Positions 30,026-39,941 of a stretch of DNA of 64,000 nt are shown in pieces; within the stretch, counting starts at the first letter, position 1; each line of letters starts with the position of its first letter. The stretch covers positions 1 to 64,000 of the forward strand of contig JADJAS010000006.1 in the NCBI GenBank assembly GCA_016704145.1, read 5' to 3'. This DNA comes from Rhodocyclaceae bacterium (GTDB lineage Bacteria; Pseudomonadota; Gammaproteobacteria; Burkholderiales; Rhodocyclaceae). Made by a program: the position numbers and the translations under genes. Under the pieces are notes generated by a model. The model searched no databases. It saw nothing but the letters and a program-made list of their open reading frames with translations, and was not told the origin of the DNA.

Positions 30026-30892
30026 ATGACCCCGACCAACGCAGTCAAGCTGCCGGCCCGGGGCGGGGTCGGCCTCAAACCCGAGCATTTCCGCGCCATC
30101 GTCGACACGTGGCCGGACATGGGCTTTTTCGAGGTGCACGCCGAGAACTACATGGTGGCGGGCGGACCCTTCCACCACTACCTGACGCGCATCCGCGAAC
30201 GCTATCCGCTGTCCATCCACGGCGTCGGCCTCTCGATCGGCGGCGCGGGGCCGCTCGATGAAGCGCATCTCGACCGCCTCGCCGCGCTGCTCGACCGCTA
30301 CCAGCCCGAATCGTTTTCCGAACACCTCGCCTGGTCCAGCCACGGCAGCGTCTTCCTCAACGACTTGCTGCCGGTGCCCTATCACCGCGCGATGCTGGAA
30401 CGCGTCTGCGACCATGTCGACCGCGTGCAGTCGCGCCTCAAGCGCACCATGCTGCTGGAGAACCCCGCCACCTACGTCGAGTTCGACAGCTCGACCATGA
30501 GCGAAACCGAATTCATCGCCGAAGTGCTGCGCCGCACCGGCTGCGGCCTGCTGCTCGACGTGAACAACGCCCACGTCGCCTGCACCAACCACGGCCACGA
30601 CCCGCATGCCTACATCCGCGCGCTGCCGCTCGATCGCGTCGGCGAGATCCACCTGGCCGGCTTCGCGCAGGACATCGACGACGCCGGCGATCCACTGCTG
30701 ATCGACAGCCACGGCTCGCCAGTCGCCCAGGTCGTTTGGGATCTCTACCGGTACACGCTCGGACTCACCGGGCCGGTGGCGACGCTGATCGAGCGCGACA
30801 ACGACATCCCGGCCTTCGCCATCATCGCCGCCGAGGCGCGGCAGGCCGAAGCCATCATGAAGGGAGTTAATCATGCATGCTGCCTTTGCTGA
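30026..30892 (+). CDS. bufB1: DUF692 multinuclear non-heme iron oxidase (bufferin maturation)
   Basis: TIM-barrel oxidase expected to modify cysteines of the upstream peptide in the cytoplasm. In 288 residues the MNIO ligand segments are complete: IHGVGLSIG (His65), SEHLAWS (His100), LLENPATY (Glu145), LLDVNNAHV (Asp178), IHLAGF (His209), IDSHG (Asp227, His229) and IERDNDIP (Glu256). GAGGAGCG sets the ATG, 30 nt after bufA1. The last 20 bases overlap bufC1, which gives the unusual ending HACCLC. Confidence 0.93.
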   Translation: MTPTNAVKLPARGGVGLKPEHFRAIVDTWPDMGFFEVHAENYMVAGGPFHHYLTRIRERYPLSIHGVGLSIGGAGPLDEAHLDRLAALLDRYQPESFSEHLAWSSHGSVFLNDLLPVPYHRAMLERVCDHVDRVQSRLKRTMLLENPATYVEFDSSTMSETEFIAEVLRRTGCGLLLDVNNAHVACTNHGHDPHAYIRALPLDRVGEIHLAGFAQDIDDAGDPLLIDSHGSPVAQVVWDLYRYTLGLTGPVATLIERDNDIPAFAIIAAEARQAEAIMKGVNHACCLC

Positions 30893-31418
30893 AGCCCTAC
30901 TTTCCCCGGAGTCCGACCACCCGCCGGGGCTGCGGACCTGGAACGGTTCCGACCCCGGCCCGCGCTTCGCGGTCTACCGCAACAACCTCGTCGTCTCGCT
31001 TGTCGATGCGCTGGCTGACACCTATCCGGTCGTACAGGAGATGGTGGGCGTCGAATTCTTCCGGGCCATGGCGCGCGAATTCGTCCGCCTGCAGCCGCCG
31101 TCCTCGCCGGTGCTGGCGCACTACGGTGCCGGCTTCGCCGAGTTCATCGCGGCCTTTCCGCCGGCTGCCAGCCTGCCCTACCTGCCGGACCTGGCGCGGC
31201 TGGAAATGATGCGCGTCGAGGTGTATCACGCCGCCGACGATGCCCCCGCCATGCGCGTGCTGCATTCTCGCCACGCCGTCGCCTCGCTGTGGTCCGCGCA
31301 CCAGGTCGACGACGTCGATGCGGCACTGGCGCAGGTCGATCCGGCGGTCGCCGAAATCGCGCTGGTGCTGCGCAACGGCCTCGACGTGCTGGTCATGCGC
31401 ATCGGGGAGGTGCCATGA
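30873..31418 (+). CDS. bufC1: DUF2063 partner protein of the bufferin oxidase
   Basis: A 181-residue helical protein with the DUF2063 pattern FAVYRNNLVVSLVDALADTYP and YLPDLARLE. Family members always pair with DUF692 enzymes and are thought to deliver or recognise the precursor. Annotated elsewhere as putative DNA-binding, but no DNA-binding motif is visible. It overlaps bufB1 by 20 nt and the DoxX gene by ATGA. Confidence 0.9.
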   Translation: MHAAFAEALLSPESDHPPGLRTWNGSDPGPRFAVYRNNLVVSLVDALADTYPVVQEMVGVEFFRAMAREFVRLQPPSSPVLAHYGAGFAEFIAAFPPAASLPYLPDLARLEMMRVEVYHAADDAPAMRVLHSRHAVASLWSAHQVDDVDAALAQVDPAVAEIALVLRNGLDVLVMRIGEVP

Positions 31419-31921
31419 AAGCCGCCGCCCTGCCGAAGCGCGCCATCGCGCTGCTCGACCGCATTCCGCACGGCCTCATCGCGCTGCTCGGCCGCTTCTC
31501 CATCGCCGCCGTATTCTGGAAATCGGGCCAGACCAAGGTCGAGGGCCTGGCCATCGACATCGTGAACGGCGAATTCACGCTCGGCCTGCCCCGCCTGTCC
31601 GACTCGGTGGTCGGCCTGTTCCGCGACGAATTCCGCCTGCCCGTCATCCCCCCCGAAATCGCCGCGCCGATGGCCGCTTTTGCCGAGCACCTGTTCCCGC
31701 TCCTGATCCTGGTCGGCCTGGCGACGCGCTTCTCGGCACTGGCGCTGCTGGTGATGACCGCGACCATCCAGGTCTTCGTCTATCCCGACGCCTATCCGAC
31801 CCACGGCGTCTGGGCGGCGGTGCTGCTCTATCTCGTCGCCCGGGGGCCGGGCGCGCTGTCGATCGATCACCTGATCACCCGGCGCACCATGGCCGGGCTC
31901 GGCGATACGGCCGGCGGGTGA
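31415..31921 (+). CDS. DoxX family membrane protein of the bufferin operon
   Basis: Inner-membrane protein of 168 residues with four hydrophobic segments (about 25-42, 85-103, 108-126, 130-145) and the DoxX pattern GRFSIAAVFWKSGQTKVEG. DoxX proteins are frequent last members of DUF692 operons; they may serve redox or export steps, unproven. ATGA overlap with bufC1. Only this operon, not the second one, has a DoxX gene. Confidence 0.88.
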   Translation: MKAAALPKRAIALLDRIPHGLIALLGRFSIAAVFWKSGQTKVEGLAIDIVNGEFTLGLPRLSDSVVGLFRDEFRLPVIPPEIAAPMAAFAEHLFPLLILVGLATRFSALALLVMTATIQVFVYPDAYPTHGVWAAVLLYLVARGPGALSIDHLITRRTMAGLGDTAGG

Positions 31922-31966
31922 TCGATCCTGGCTTGCGTGAAATGCGGTAGCCCCGCCTACTGAGGT

Positions 31967-31989
31967 GGCGTGCCGCCACGACTGACTTT
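31967..31989 (-). repeat. Dispersed 23-nt motif, copy 10
   Basis: Perfect core and arms on the minus strand; GTGGCG-TGC-CGCCAC forms a 6-bp stem followed by a T run. It lies between the two convergent bufferin operons and abuts the bufC2 stop, so it probably also works as a terminator. Confidence 0.92.
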
Positions 31990-31991
31990 TC

Positions 31992-32768
31992 TCAGGACGA
32001 CGGGCGAAGTTGCGACGGGCACGACAGCAGGCCCTCGCTGATCCACTGCCCGAGCAGGGTCGCGACCGCTGTCGCATCGCCGCCGCCGTTCGCGTCGATC
32101 GCCGCGCACAGGTCGGCGAAGCTGCCGCCGTCGGCCAGCGTGCGCAGCGCCAATGCTTCATCCTCGGCGACCGTGCGCCAGCGGATCTCCAGACCCGCGC
32201 GCCAGACGATCATGGTGTGGGCATGCCGTTGCGGCTCGTCGGTCTGCGCGTTCTCGTCGGCGTTCAGCGCATGCCAGAGGGCCTCGATGCCCCAGTCCAG
32301 CGCCAGCATCCGGAACGATGGGCACAGCGCCAAGCGCAGGCCGGGCCATTGTCCGGAGGGAATGCCGACCAGGTCCTCGAAACGTAGCGGTGTCGCATCG
32401 GCGGCATCGAAGGCGCCGCGCATCGCCCAGTCCAGGCGGGCGATGTCGAGCAGCGCCGGGTGCGGCACGATCTCCGGGTTGCCGGCGATGAAGTCGGCGA
32501 GCCGGTCGCCGAACCAGCGGATCGAGCGGAAGTGCGAGGGGTGCGCGCTCACGTAGGCGGCGGCCAATTCGCGGAAGCCGTCGTCGCCGAGCGCACGATT
32601 GAGCACCGGGTAGTTGTCGGCCAGCGCTTCGCGCAGCCGGCCCCAGTAAGCATTGACATAGACCTCCAGATGGCCGCGCACGTCGTCCTGGAGGCCGTCC
32701 GCCGCCGCGTCGGGGCTGCTCGTCACGTGGATCTGGAAGCGTTGTTGAAGTGTGGCGAGCGTATTCAT
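31992..32768 (-). CDS. bufC2: DUF2063 partner protein, second bufferin operon
   Basis: A 258-residue protein with the DUF2063 N-terminal domain (EVYVNAYWGRLREALADNYPVL, then ALLDIARLDWAM) and a longer C-terminal half than bufC1 ending in a winged-helix-like segment. The ATG overlaps the bufB2 stop (ATGA). The open frame to 33164 is antisense-type shadow of bufB2 and was rejected. It is the last gene of the minus-strand operon. Confidence 0.88.
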   Translation of the reverse strand: MNTLATLQQRFQIHVTSSPDAAADGLQDDVRGHLEVYVNAYWGRLREALADNYPVLNRALGDDGFRELAAAYVSAHPSHFRSIRWFGDRLADFIAGNPEIVPHPALLDIARLDWAMRGAFDAADATPLRFEDLVGIPSGQWPGLRLALCPSFRMLALDWGIEALWHALNADENAQTDEPQRHAHTMIVWRAGLEIRWRTVAEDEALALRTLADGGSFADLCAAIDANGGGDATAVATLLGQWISEGLLSCPSQLRPSS

Positions 32769-33649
32769 GCGCAAGCCGCCGTGCGTTCCGGCATGCAGGC
32801 CGCGGCGGCGATGCGCCGGGCCTGGTCGAGTTCCGCGACCAGCTCGGCCAGCGGCGGGATGTGGTCGTCGCGCTCGATCATGGTCGGCACCCAGCCGATG
32901 CGCCGCAGGGTGTAGGCATAGAGGTCCCAGACCAGATCGACGATGGCATGGTCGTGGGTGTCGATGATGTAGTCGCCGTGGTCTTCGTGGCCGGCGAGGT
33001 GGATCTGGCGCACCGCCGCGGCCGGCACGGCGTCGATGTAGTCGCGCGGCGCGAAGCCGTGGTTCACGCTGCTGACATAGACGTTGTTCACGTCCAGCAG
33101 CAGTTCGCAGCCGCTGCGCTGCACCAGCTCGCCGACGAAATCCCACTCCGCGAATTCGTCGCAATGGAAGCTCACGTAGGTCGAGGCGTTCTCCAGCACC
33201 AGCGGGCGGTCGAGGAAATCCTGCACCTGGCCGACCCGCGCGACGAGGTGATCCAGCGCCTGCCGCGTGTAAGGCATGGGCAGCAGGTCGTGCATGTTCA
33301 TCGAACTCGTGCCGGTCCAGCAGATATGGTCGGAAATCCAGGCCGGCTCGATGCGCCGAGCCAGCGCTTTGACCTGAGCCAGGTAATCCATGTCGAGCGG
33401 ATCGGCGCTGCCGATCGAAAGCGACACGCCGTGCATCACCATCGGGTAGTCGCGGCGGATGCGGTCGAGGTAATGGAGCGGCTTGCCGCCGTCCACCAGA
33501 TAGTTCTCGGAAATGATCTCCAGCCAGTCGACGCGCTGCGGCGCGTCGATGAAGTCCTGGTAGTGCGGCGTGCGCAGGCCGAGGCCGAAGCCGTCGAGCC
33601 TGCCGTTGGCCGAACGCGCCGGCGCAAGGAGGGTTTGCGATGCGGTCAT
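32765..33649 (-). CDS. bufB2: DUF692 multinuclear non-heme iron oxidase, second bufferin operon
   Basis: A 294-residue MNIO enzyme, clearly diverged from bufB1 but with the full ligand set: MHGVSLSIG (His73), SDHICWTG (His108), LENASTYV (Glu153), LLDVNNVYV (Asp186), IHLAGHEDH (His217), IDTHDH (Asp230, His232) and IERDDHIP (Glu259). It follows the bufA2 peptide gene by 43 nt and overlaps bufC2. Expected to modify the BufA2 cysteines. Confidence 0.93.
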   Translation of the reverse strand: MTASQTLLAPARSANGRLDGFGLGLRTPHYQDFIDAPQRVDWLEIISENYLVDGGKPLHYLDRIRRDYPMVMHGVSLSIGSADPLDMDYLAQVKALARRIEPAWISDHICWTGTSSMNMHDLLPMPYTRQALDHLVARVGQVQDFLDRPLVLENASTYVSFHCDEFAEWDFVGELVQRSGCELLLDVNNVYVSSVNHGFAPRDYIDAVPAAAVRQIHLAGHEDHGDYIIDTHDHAIVDLVWDLYAYTLRRIGWVPTMIERDDHIPPLAELVAELDQARRIAAAACMPERTAACA

Positions 33650-33692
33650 GTCGGGAATCTCCCTGGCCGTTGCGTTGGCTGGATCGGGCCGC

Positions 33693-33950
33693 CTACTTGG
33701 CGACCGTGCCGCCGGCCGCCTTGCATTCCTTCTCGCTGGCCTTGGTGACCCAGCCCTGGCCCTTGCAGGCGTTCATGCCCTTGCAGTCGTTCTTGGCGCT
33801 CTTGCACTCCGAGGTGCCCTTGCAGGCATTGGCGCCGACGCAATGCACGCCGCCTTCGGCGGCATAGACCGGGGCGGTGGCGAGGGCGCCCATGGCGAAG
33901 ATGGCGGCGGTGGCAGTGGCGAGGGCGATGCCGGTAGTCTTGGTAGTCAT
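33693..33950 (-). CDS. bufA2: BufA2-type cysteine-rich exported peptide (second bufferin precursor)
   Basis: 85 residues: signal peptide to about residue 30 (ending APVYA), then a Cys-rich core with Cys37, 43, 49, 56, 62 and 76 in repeated ACKG, ECKS, DCKG, ACKG, ECKA units. It is unrelated in core sequence to the DUF2282 peptide upstream at 29696 but has the same layout, and fits the BufA2 class of bufferin-type metallophores. It heads the minus-strand operon bufA2-bufB2-bufC2. Confidence 0.9.
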   Translation of the reverse strand: MTTKTTGIALATATAAIFAMGALATAPVYAAEGGVHCVGANACKGTSECKSAKNDCKGMNACKGQGWVTKASEKECKAAGGTVAK

Positions 33951-34035
33951 GTTGAGTCTCCTGTGGTGGTGAAGGGGTACCCGATCGTTCCGGCGCCGGA
34001 GGTTTGCTGCTTCCCGATGCCGGTCAGGTGATGGT

Positions 34036-34063
34036 TAGTCGGGCATCCCAGCCATTTCTTACA
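34036..34063 (-). promoter_or_regulatory. ECF-type promoter of the second bufferin operon
   Basis: On the minus strand TGTAAG (34058-34063), 16 nt, CGACTA (34036-34041), about 85 nt before bufA2. Identical elements and spacing to the bufA1 promoter. Its -35 faces that of the divergent sigma-operon promoter across the inverted repeat CTTACATC/GATGTAAG (34058-34065, 34078-34085). Confidence 0.78.
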
Positions 34064-34079
34064 TCGCTCGCGAACGAGA

Positions 34080-34108
34080 TGTAAGGTATTGCGCGTTGTC
34101 CTCGACTA
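34080..34108 (+). promoter_or_regulatory. ECF-type promoter of the sigma factor operon
   Basis: TGTAAG (34080-34085), 17 nt, CGACTA (34103-34108), 31 nt before the peroxiredoxin remnant that opens the operon carrying the ECF sigma factor. It implies autoregulation by that sigma factor. Confidence 0.75.
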
Positions 34109-34139
34109 ATGTGGACACCACGACACCCGGGAGTCCGTC

Positions 34140-34356
34140 ATGAATCTGCTGCCCCGCCAGGCCGTGCCGCCGCTCGAAGTCGCCACGCTCGATGGCTCGC
34201 CCTTCGTGCTTGGCGTGTCGCCACCCCTGACTTTCGACATGATCGTCTTCTATCGCGGCCTGCACTGCCCGCTGTGCAACCAAGTACCTGGTCGAGCTGG
34301 AACGGCTGCTCCCGGACTTCGAGCAGTGCGGCGCGCAGCGCCTGCGCTTCGGCTAA
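34140..34356 (+). pseudogene. Frameshifted, truncated AhpC/TSA-type peroxiredoxin-like remnant
   Basis: The first ~49 codons from the ATG (GGGAGTC-type ribosome site) encode a redoxin start ending VFYRGLHCPLCNQ. One extra C in AACCAAG then shifts the frame: without it the protein would go on KYLVELERLLPDFEQCGAQ. The corrected frame stops at 34354-34356 after about 72 residues, well short of the ~180 expected, so the C-terminal two thirds are gone. The dispersed motif copy 11 also lies inside (GVSPPLTF). It follows an intact ECF-type promoter. Confidence 0.8.
34212..34234 (-). repeat. Dispersed 23-nt motif, copy 11
   Basis: Perfect core and arms on the minus strand, flanks forming TGGCG-TGT-CGCCA. 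Inside the peroxiredoxin remnant, read as G-V-S-P-P-L-T-F. Confidence 0.9.
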
Positions 34357-34411
34357 TCACGCAGCAGGACCGCGACGGACGGACCGCCGAACATATAACG
34401 GGAGAATCTCG

Positions 34412-35245
34412 ATGCGCATTCAACAGCTCCTGCCCACCGCCGCCCTTGGGCGAGCCCTGGGCCGGTGGCTGAGCCGGGAACATCACGTTCATGGCATCTC
34501 GCCGCCAACGCCGATCGACGCGCTGGCGGCAACGCTATGCCCCGGCGACGTGTTGCTGGTGGAAGGCCGGACGCGAATCAGCGTCGCCATCAAGTACCTC
34601 ACGCAGTCCACCTGGTCGCACGCCGCGCTTTATGTGGGCGAACATGCTGAAACCGGCGGTGAGCCACGGGCACCGCACTGCTTCGTCGAGGCCGACATCG
34701 TCGAGGGCGTGCGCCTGGTCGGGCTCGGCCACTTTACGGGTCTGCACACTCGCATCTGCCGGCCGGTGGGCCTCACCGACGATGACCGCGACCGCGTGAT
34801 CGGCTTCGCCCTCGCCAACGTCGGTCATCAGTACGACCTGCGCAACGTAGTGGATCTGATGCGCTATCTCGTTCCAACCCCGCCGGTGCCGCAACGCTGG
34901 CGCCGCCGCATGCTGGCGCTGGGCAGCGGCGACCCGACGCGCGCCATCTGTTCCACGCTGATCGCGCGCTGCTTCCAGGAAGTGCGCTATCCCATCCTGC
35001 CCTCGATCGAGACCCTGCCGGCGGCGCGCGACGACTGCCCGGATTGCGTCGAGGAGATCCTGCGCGTGCGCCACCACAGCCTGTTCGTGCCGCGCGATTT
35101 CGACGTCTCGCCGTACTTCGAGGTCGTCAAGCCGACCCTCGCACTGGGCTTCGACTACCGGCGCCTCCACTGGGCGCCGGAGACAGCGCCGATTCATGGA
35201 ACAATGCCGGCATTCTCACGTCCGGGGGATGCCAGCACGCCATGA
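34412..35245 (+). CDS. Permuted papain-fold (YiiX/NlpC-P60-like) cysteine hydrolase
   Basis: A 277-residue protein with the circularly permuted NlpC/P60 order: His in TWSHAALYVG (about residue 71) precedes the catalytic Cys in RAICSTLIARCF (about residue 189). A block GDVLLVEGRTRISVAIKYLTQS stands before the His. Relatives cleave amide bonds in lipids or peptides; the substrate is unknown. GGGAGAATCTC precedes the ATG. Its stop overlaps the sigma factor start (ATGA), so it is made from the sigma operon. Confidence 0.85.
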   Translation: MRIQQLLPTAALGRALGRWLSREHHVHGISPPTPIDALAATLCPGDVLLVEGRTRISVAIKYLTQSTWSHAALYVGEHAETGGEPRAPHCFVEADIVEGVRLVGLGHFTGLHTRICRPVGLTDDDRDRVIGFALANVGHQYDLRNVVDLMRYLVPTPPVPQRWRRRMLALGSGDPTRAICSTLIARCFQEVRYPILPSIETLPAARDDCPDCVEEILRVRHHSLFVPRDFDVSPYFEVVKPTLALGFDYRRLHWAPETAPIHGTMPAFSRPGDASTP

Positions 35246-35829
35246 CCGCGAACTTCGATTCCGCTTTCCTGACCGAGATGCGCCGTGACCTGCTGCGCTT
35301 CGCACGATTGCAACTGCGCGACAACGCGCTGGCCGAGGACACGGTGCAGGAAGCCATCGCCGGCGCGCTGGCCGGCGGCCGCGAGTTCGCCGGCCGTTCG
35401 GCGCTGAAGACCTGGGTGTTCGCCATCCTGCGCAACAAGATCGTCGACGCCATCCGCGAGCGCAGCCGCTCGATCAACGTCTCGGCGCTGTCGGTGGACG
35501 AGGAGGCGATGGACGAGACCTTCGACGGCTTGTTCAAGCCGAACGCCCACTGGCAGCCGGAGTCGCGCCCGGCCGATTGGGGCGACCCCGAGGCGGCGCT
35601 GAACCAGGAACAGTTCTGGGCGGTGTTCGAAACCTGCCTGGAGCACCTGCCGGCCAACACGGCGCGCGTCTTCATGATGCGCGAGTTCCTCGAATTCGAT
35701 ACCGACGAGGTCTGCGCGGAGCTGAAGATCAGTACCAGCAACTGCCACGTCATCCTGCACCGCGCGCGCACCGGCCTGCGGCGTTGCCTAGAGAAAAACT
35801 GGTTCGCCAGCGGAGGCGCATCATGCTGA
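35242..35829 (+). CDS. ECF-type RNA polymerase sigma factor
   Basis: Directs polymerase to stress-regulon promoters. 195 residues with region 2 (LRFARLQLRDNALAEDTVQEA, then ALKTWVFAILRNKIVD) and region 4 (LPANTARVFMMREFLEFDTDEVCAELKIS) joined by a longer than usual linker. ATGA overlap with the hydrolase gene and 7-nt overlap with the anti-sigma gene. The shared TGTAAG/CGACYA promoters of the neighbouring operons are its likely targets. Confidence 0.94.
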   Translation: MTANFDSAFLTEMRRDLLRFARLQLRDNALAEDTVQEAIAGALAGGREFAGRSALKTWVFAILRNKIVDAIRERSRSINVSALSVDEEAMDETFDGLFKPNAHWQPESRPADWGDPEAALNQEQFWAVFETCLEHLPANTARVFMMREFLEFDTDEVCAELKISTSNCHVILHRARTGLRRCLEKNWFASGGASC

Positions 35830-36023
35830 CCTGCAAGGAAGTCACCCACCTGCTCTCGGAAGGGCAGGACCGCAAGCTCACGGTGGCGGAGCGCGTGCGC
35901 CTGGAGATGCACCTACTGATATGTTCCGGGTGTTCCAACTTCGGCAGGCAGATGAACTTCCTGCGCAGCGCCTGCCGGCGCTACGTCGACCGGCGCTCGC
36001 GCGGCCACGACCGCGCGGACTGA
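35823..36023 (+). CDS. Small zinc-finger anti-sigma factor
   Basis: A 66-residue protein with MLTCKEVTHLLSEGQDR and HLLICSGCSNF, the H-x3-C-x2-C zinc-associated anti-sigma motif, and no membrane segment. It would be a soluble inhibitor of the sigma factor, probably responsive to metal or oxidation through the Cys pair. The ATG lies 7 nt inside the sigma gene; the upstream frame is shadow. Confidence 0.88.
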   Translation: MLTCKEVTHLLSEGQDRKLTVAERVRLEMHLLICSGCSNFGRQMNFLRSACRRYVDRRSRGHDRAD

Positions 36024-36061
36024 ACGGAGCGCCGATGCCGGCTTGGAGCCGGTGCGCCGTC

Positions 36062-38701
<2,640 letters not shown>

Positions 38702-38751
38702 GGCGGTTGCGGTAGATTGCGTAATTGGCTGATTTTACGCGAAGACCCATG

Positions 38752-38774
38752 AAAAAAGGCCCGCTGCGCGGGCC
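38752..38774 (-). terminator. Rho-independent terminator of the small exported protein gene
   Basis: GGCCCGC-TGC-GCGGGCC hairpin (38758-38774) followed on the minus strand by six T (38752-38757), just after the 38797 stop and before alaS. Confidence 0.92.
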
Positions 38775-38796
38775 TTTGCGGCTGAACGGCGGACAG

Positions 38797-39141
38797 TTAA
38801 CGGCGGCGATCCACGCGACCGTTGTGGTTGAAGTCGTGTTGCCGATCGTGCTTCTGTCTGGCAATGCGGCGGCTTTGCACGTCTTGTGCTTGGCTTATCC
38901 GGGCGCGTTCGCCCGCAGTCACCACGCCGTCGGCCTTGGCGCGGGTTTCCATGTTCTCCACGCGCTGCTGGCCGGCTTCGAGGCGGCCCGCTTCGCGCGG
39001 CGTCAACTGGCCGGAGGCAACGCCCTGCTGAATGCGGACTTCCTGATTGGCCTGGCGCTGGTCGATGACCGGCGTGGACTGGGCGAAGGCGGGAACGGTA
39101 ACGGCGGCGACGAGCACGGCTGCGAACATCTTGGTTTTCAT
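38797..39141 (-). CDS. Small exported helical protein of unknown function
   Basis: 114 residues: signal peptide (MKTKMFAAVLVAAVTVPAFAQ), then a charged helical body with two related units, one around QQGVASGQLTPREAGRLEAGQ and one around ADGVVTAGERARISQAQDVQ, and a basic tail ending DFNHNGRVDRRR. The units look like degenerate EF-hand-like helix-loop-helix pieces. I do not recognise the family. GAGGAAGAC precedes the ATG at 39141; a strong terminator follows. Confidence 0.8.
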   Translation of the reverse strand: MKTKMFAAVLVAAVTVPAFAQSTPVIDQRQANQEVRIQQGVASGQLTPREAGRLEAGQQRVENMETRAKADGVVTAGERARISQAQDVQSRRIARQKHDRQHDFNHNGRVDRRR

Positions 39142-39242
39142 GTCTTCCTCTCCTGTGTTTGGCATGGGACATCCCATGGGCGTCATTAACGCAAGCATTT
39201 GTAAAGGCGCAATGGCCAATTTGCAAGCAATTATTGCGAGAC

Positions 39243-39941
39243 TTACATCTCGTCCGCCGCGAACAGGTCGGGGCGATCGGTAAACACCGCCGCCACCCCG
39301 GCGGCATGGAGCGCCATCGCTCTCGCCCGATCATTCACCGTGTAGCAGGCCACGGCGAGCCCCGCCGCGCGCAACGCGGCGCCGTCGCCCGGATCGAAGC
39401 GCACGGCTTCGAGGTGCACGCCGATGGCGCCGGTCGCGCCGACCAATTCGCGCCAGTCGCCCGGCAGCGCCTCGAACAGCAGCGCGCAGGCGTGCCGCGA
39501 CGCCTGACTTTGCGCGGCCAGCAGCGCCGCCATGGAAAACGACGAGATCACGCCGTGGCCGTTCCACTCCCGTGCCAGCATTTGGCCGATCGTCGAGCCG
39601 AGTTCGGCGTCGTCGCCGCCCGCCACCGTCTTCAATTCGATGTTGGCCCACAGGCCCAGTTCGGCGCAGCGGCGCAGCACCTCCGAGAGCAGCGGCACCG
39701 GCTCGTCGCCGACGCGCAGGGCGCGCAGTTGCGCCAGAGTCAGCCGTCGCACCGCGCCGGTGCCGTCGGTGGTGCGATCGACGGTGTCGTCATGCATCAG
39801 CACCGGCACGCCATCGGCGCTGAGCATGACATCGAACTCGACGCCCCGGCAGCCCAGCCGCGCCGCGGCGGCGAGGCCGGCCAGGCTGTTTTCGACCGCC
39901 AGCGTCCCGCCGCAGCGGTGAGCGATGACCCGCGGATACAT
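39243..39941 (-). CDS. ugpQ: Glycerophosphodiester phosphodiesterase
   Basis: Splits glycerophosphodiesters to sn-glycerol 3-phosphate and an alcohol. The 232-residue cytoplasmic protein has the GDPD core IAHRCGG, ENSLAG and GVEFDVMLSADGVPVLMHDDTVDRTT, with catalytic His residues and the metal-binding Glu. It has no signal peptide. The ATG overlaps the stop of the binding-protein gene (TGATG). Copy 13 of the dispersed motif encodes AQSQASRHA. Confidence 0.92.
   Translation of the reverse strand: MYPRVIAHRCGGTLAVENSLAGLAAAARLGCRGVEFDVMLSADGVPVLMHDDTVDRTTDGTGAVRRLTLAQLRALRVGDEPVPLLSEVLRRCAELGLWANIELKTVAGGDDAELGSTIGQMLAREWNGHGVISSFSMAALLAAQSQASRHACALLFEALPGDWRELVGATGAIGVHLEAVRFDPGDGAALRAAGLAVACYTVNDRARAMALHAAGVAAVFTDRPDLFAADEM
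39489..39511 (-). repeat. Dispersed 23-nt motif, copy 13
   Basis: Perfect core on the minus strand, arms CGCG (3 of 4) and CGCC. Inside ugpQ in the Q-S-Q frame, different from the K-V-S copies. Confidence 0.75.

Noticed and set aside
31289..31414. Longer start for the DoxX protein
   Set aside because: The upstream part overlaps bufC1 in another frame; the ATGA junction at 31415 gives a normal DoxX N-terminus.
39241..39256. A further TGTAAG on the minus strand resembling the ECF -35 element
   Set aside because: No CGACYA follows at 15-18 nt and the site is at the end of ugpQ, not before a gene.
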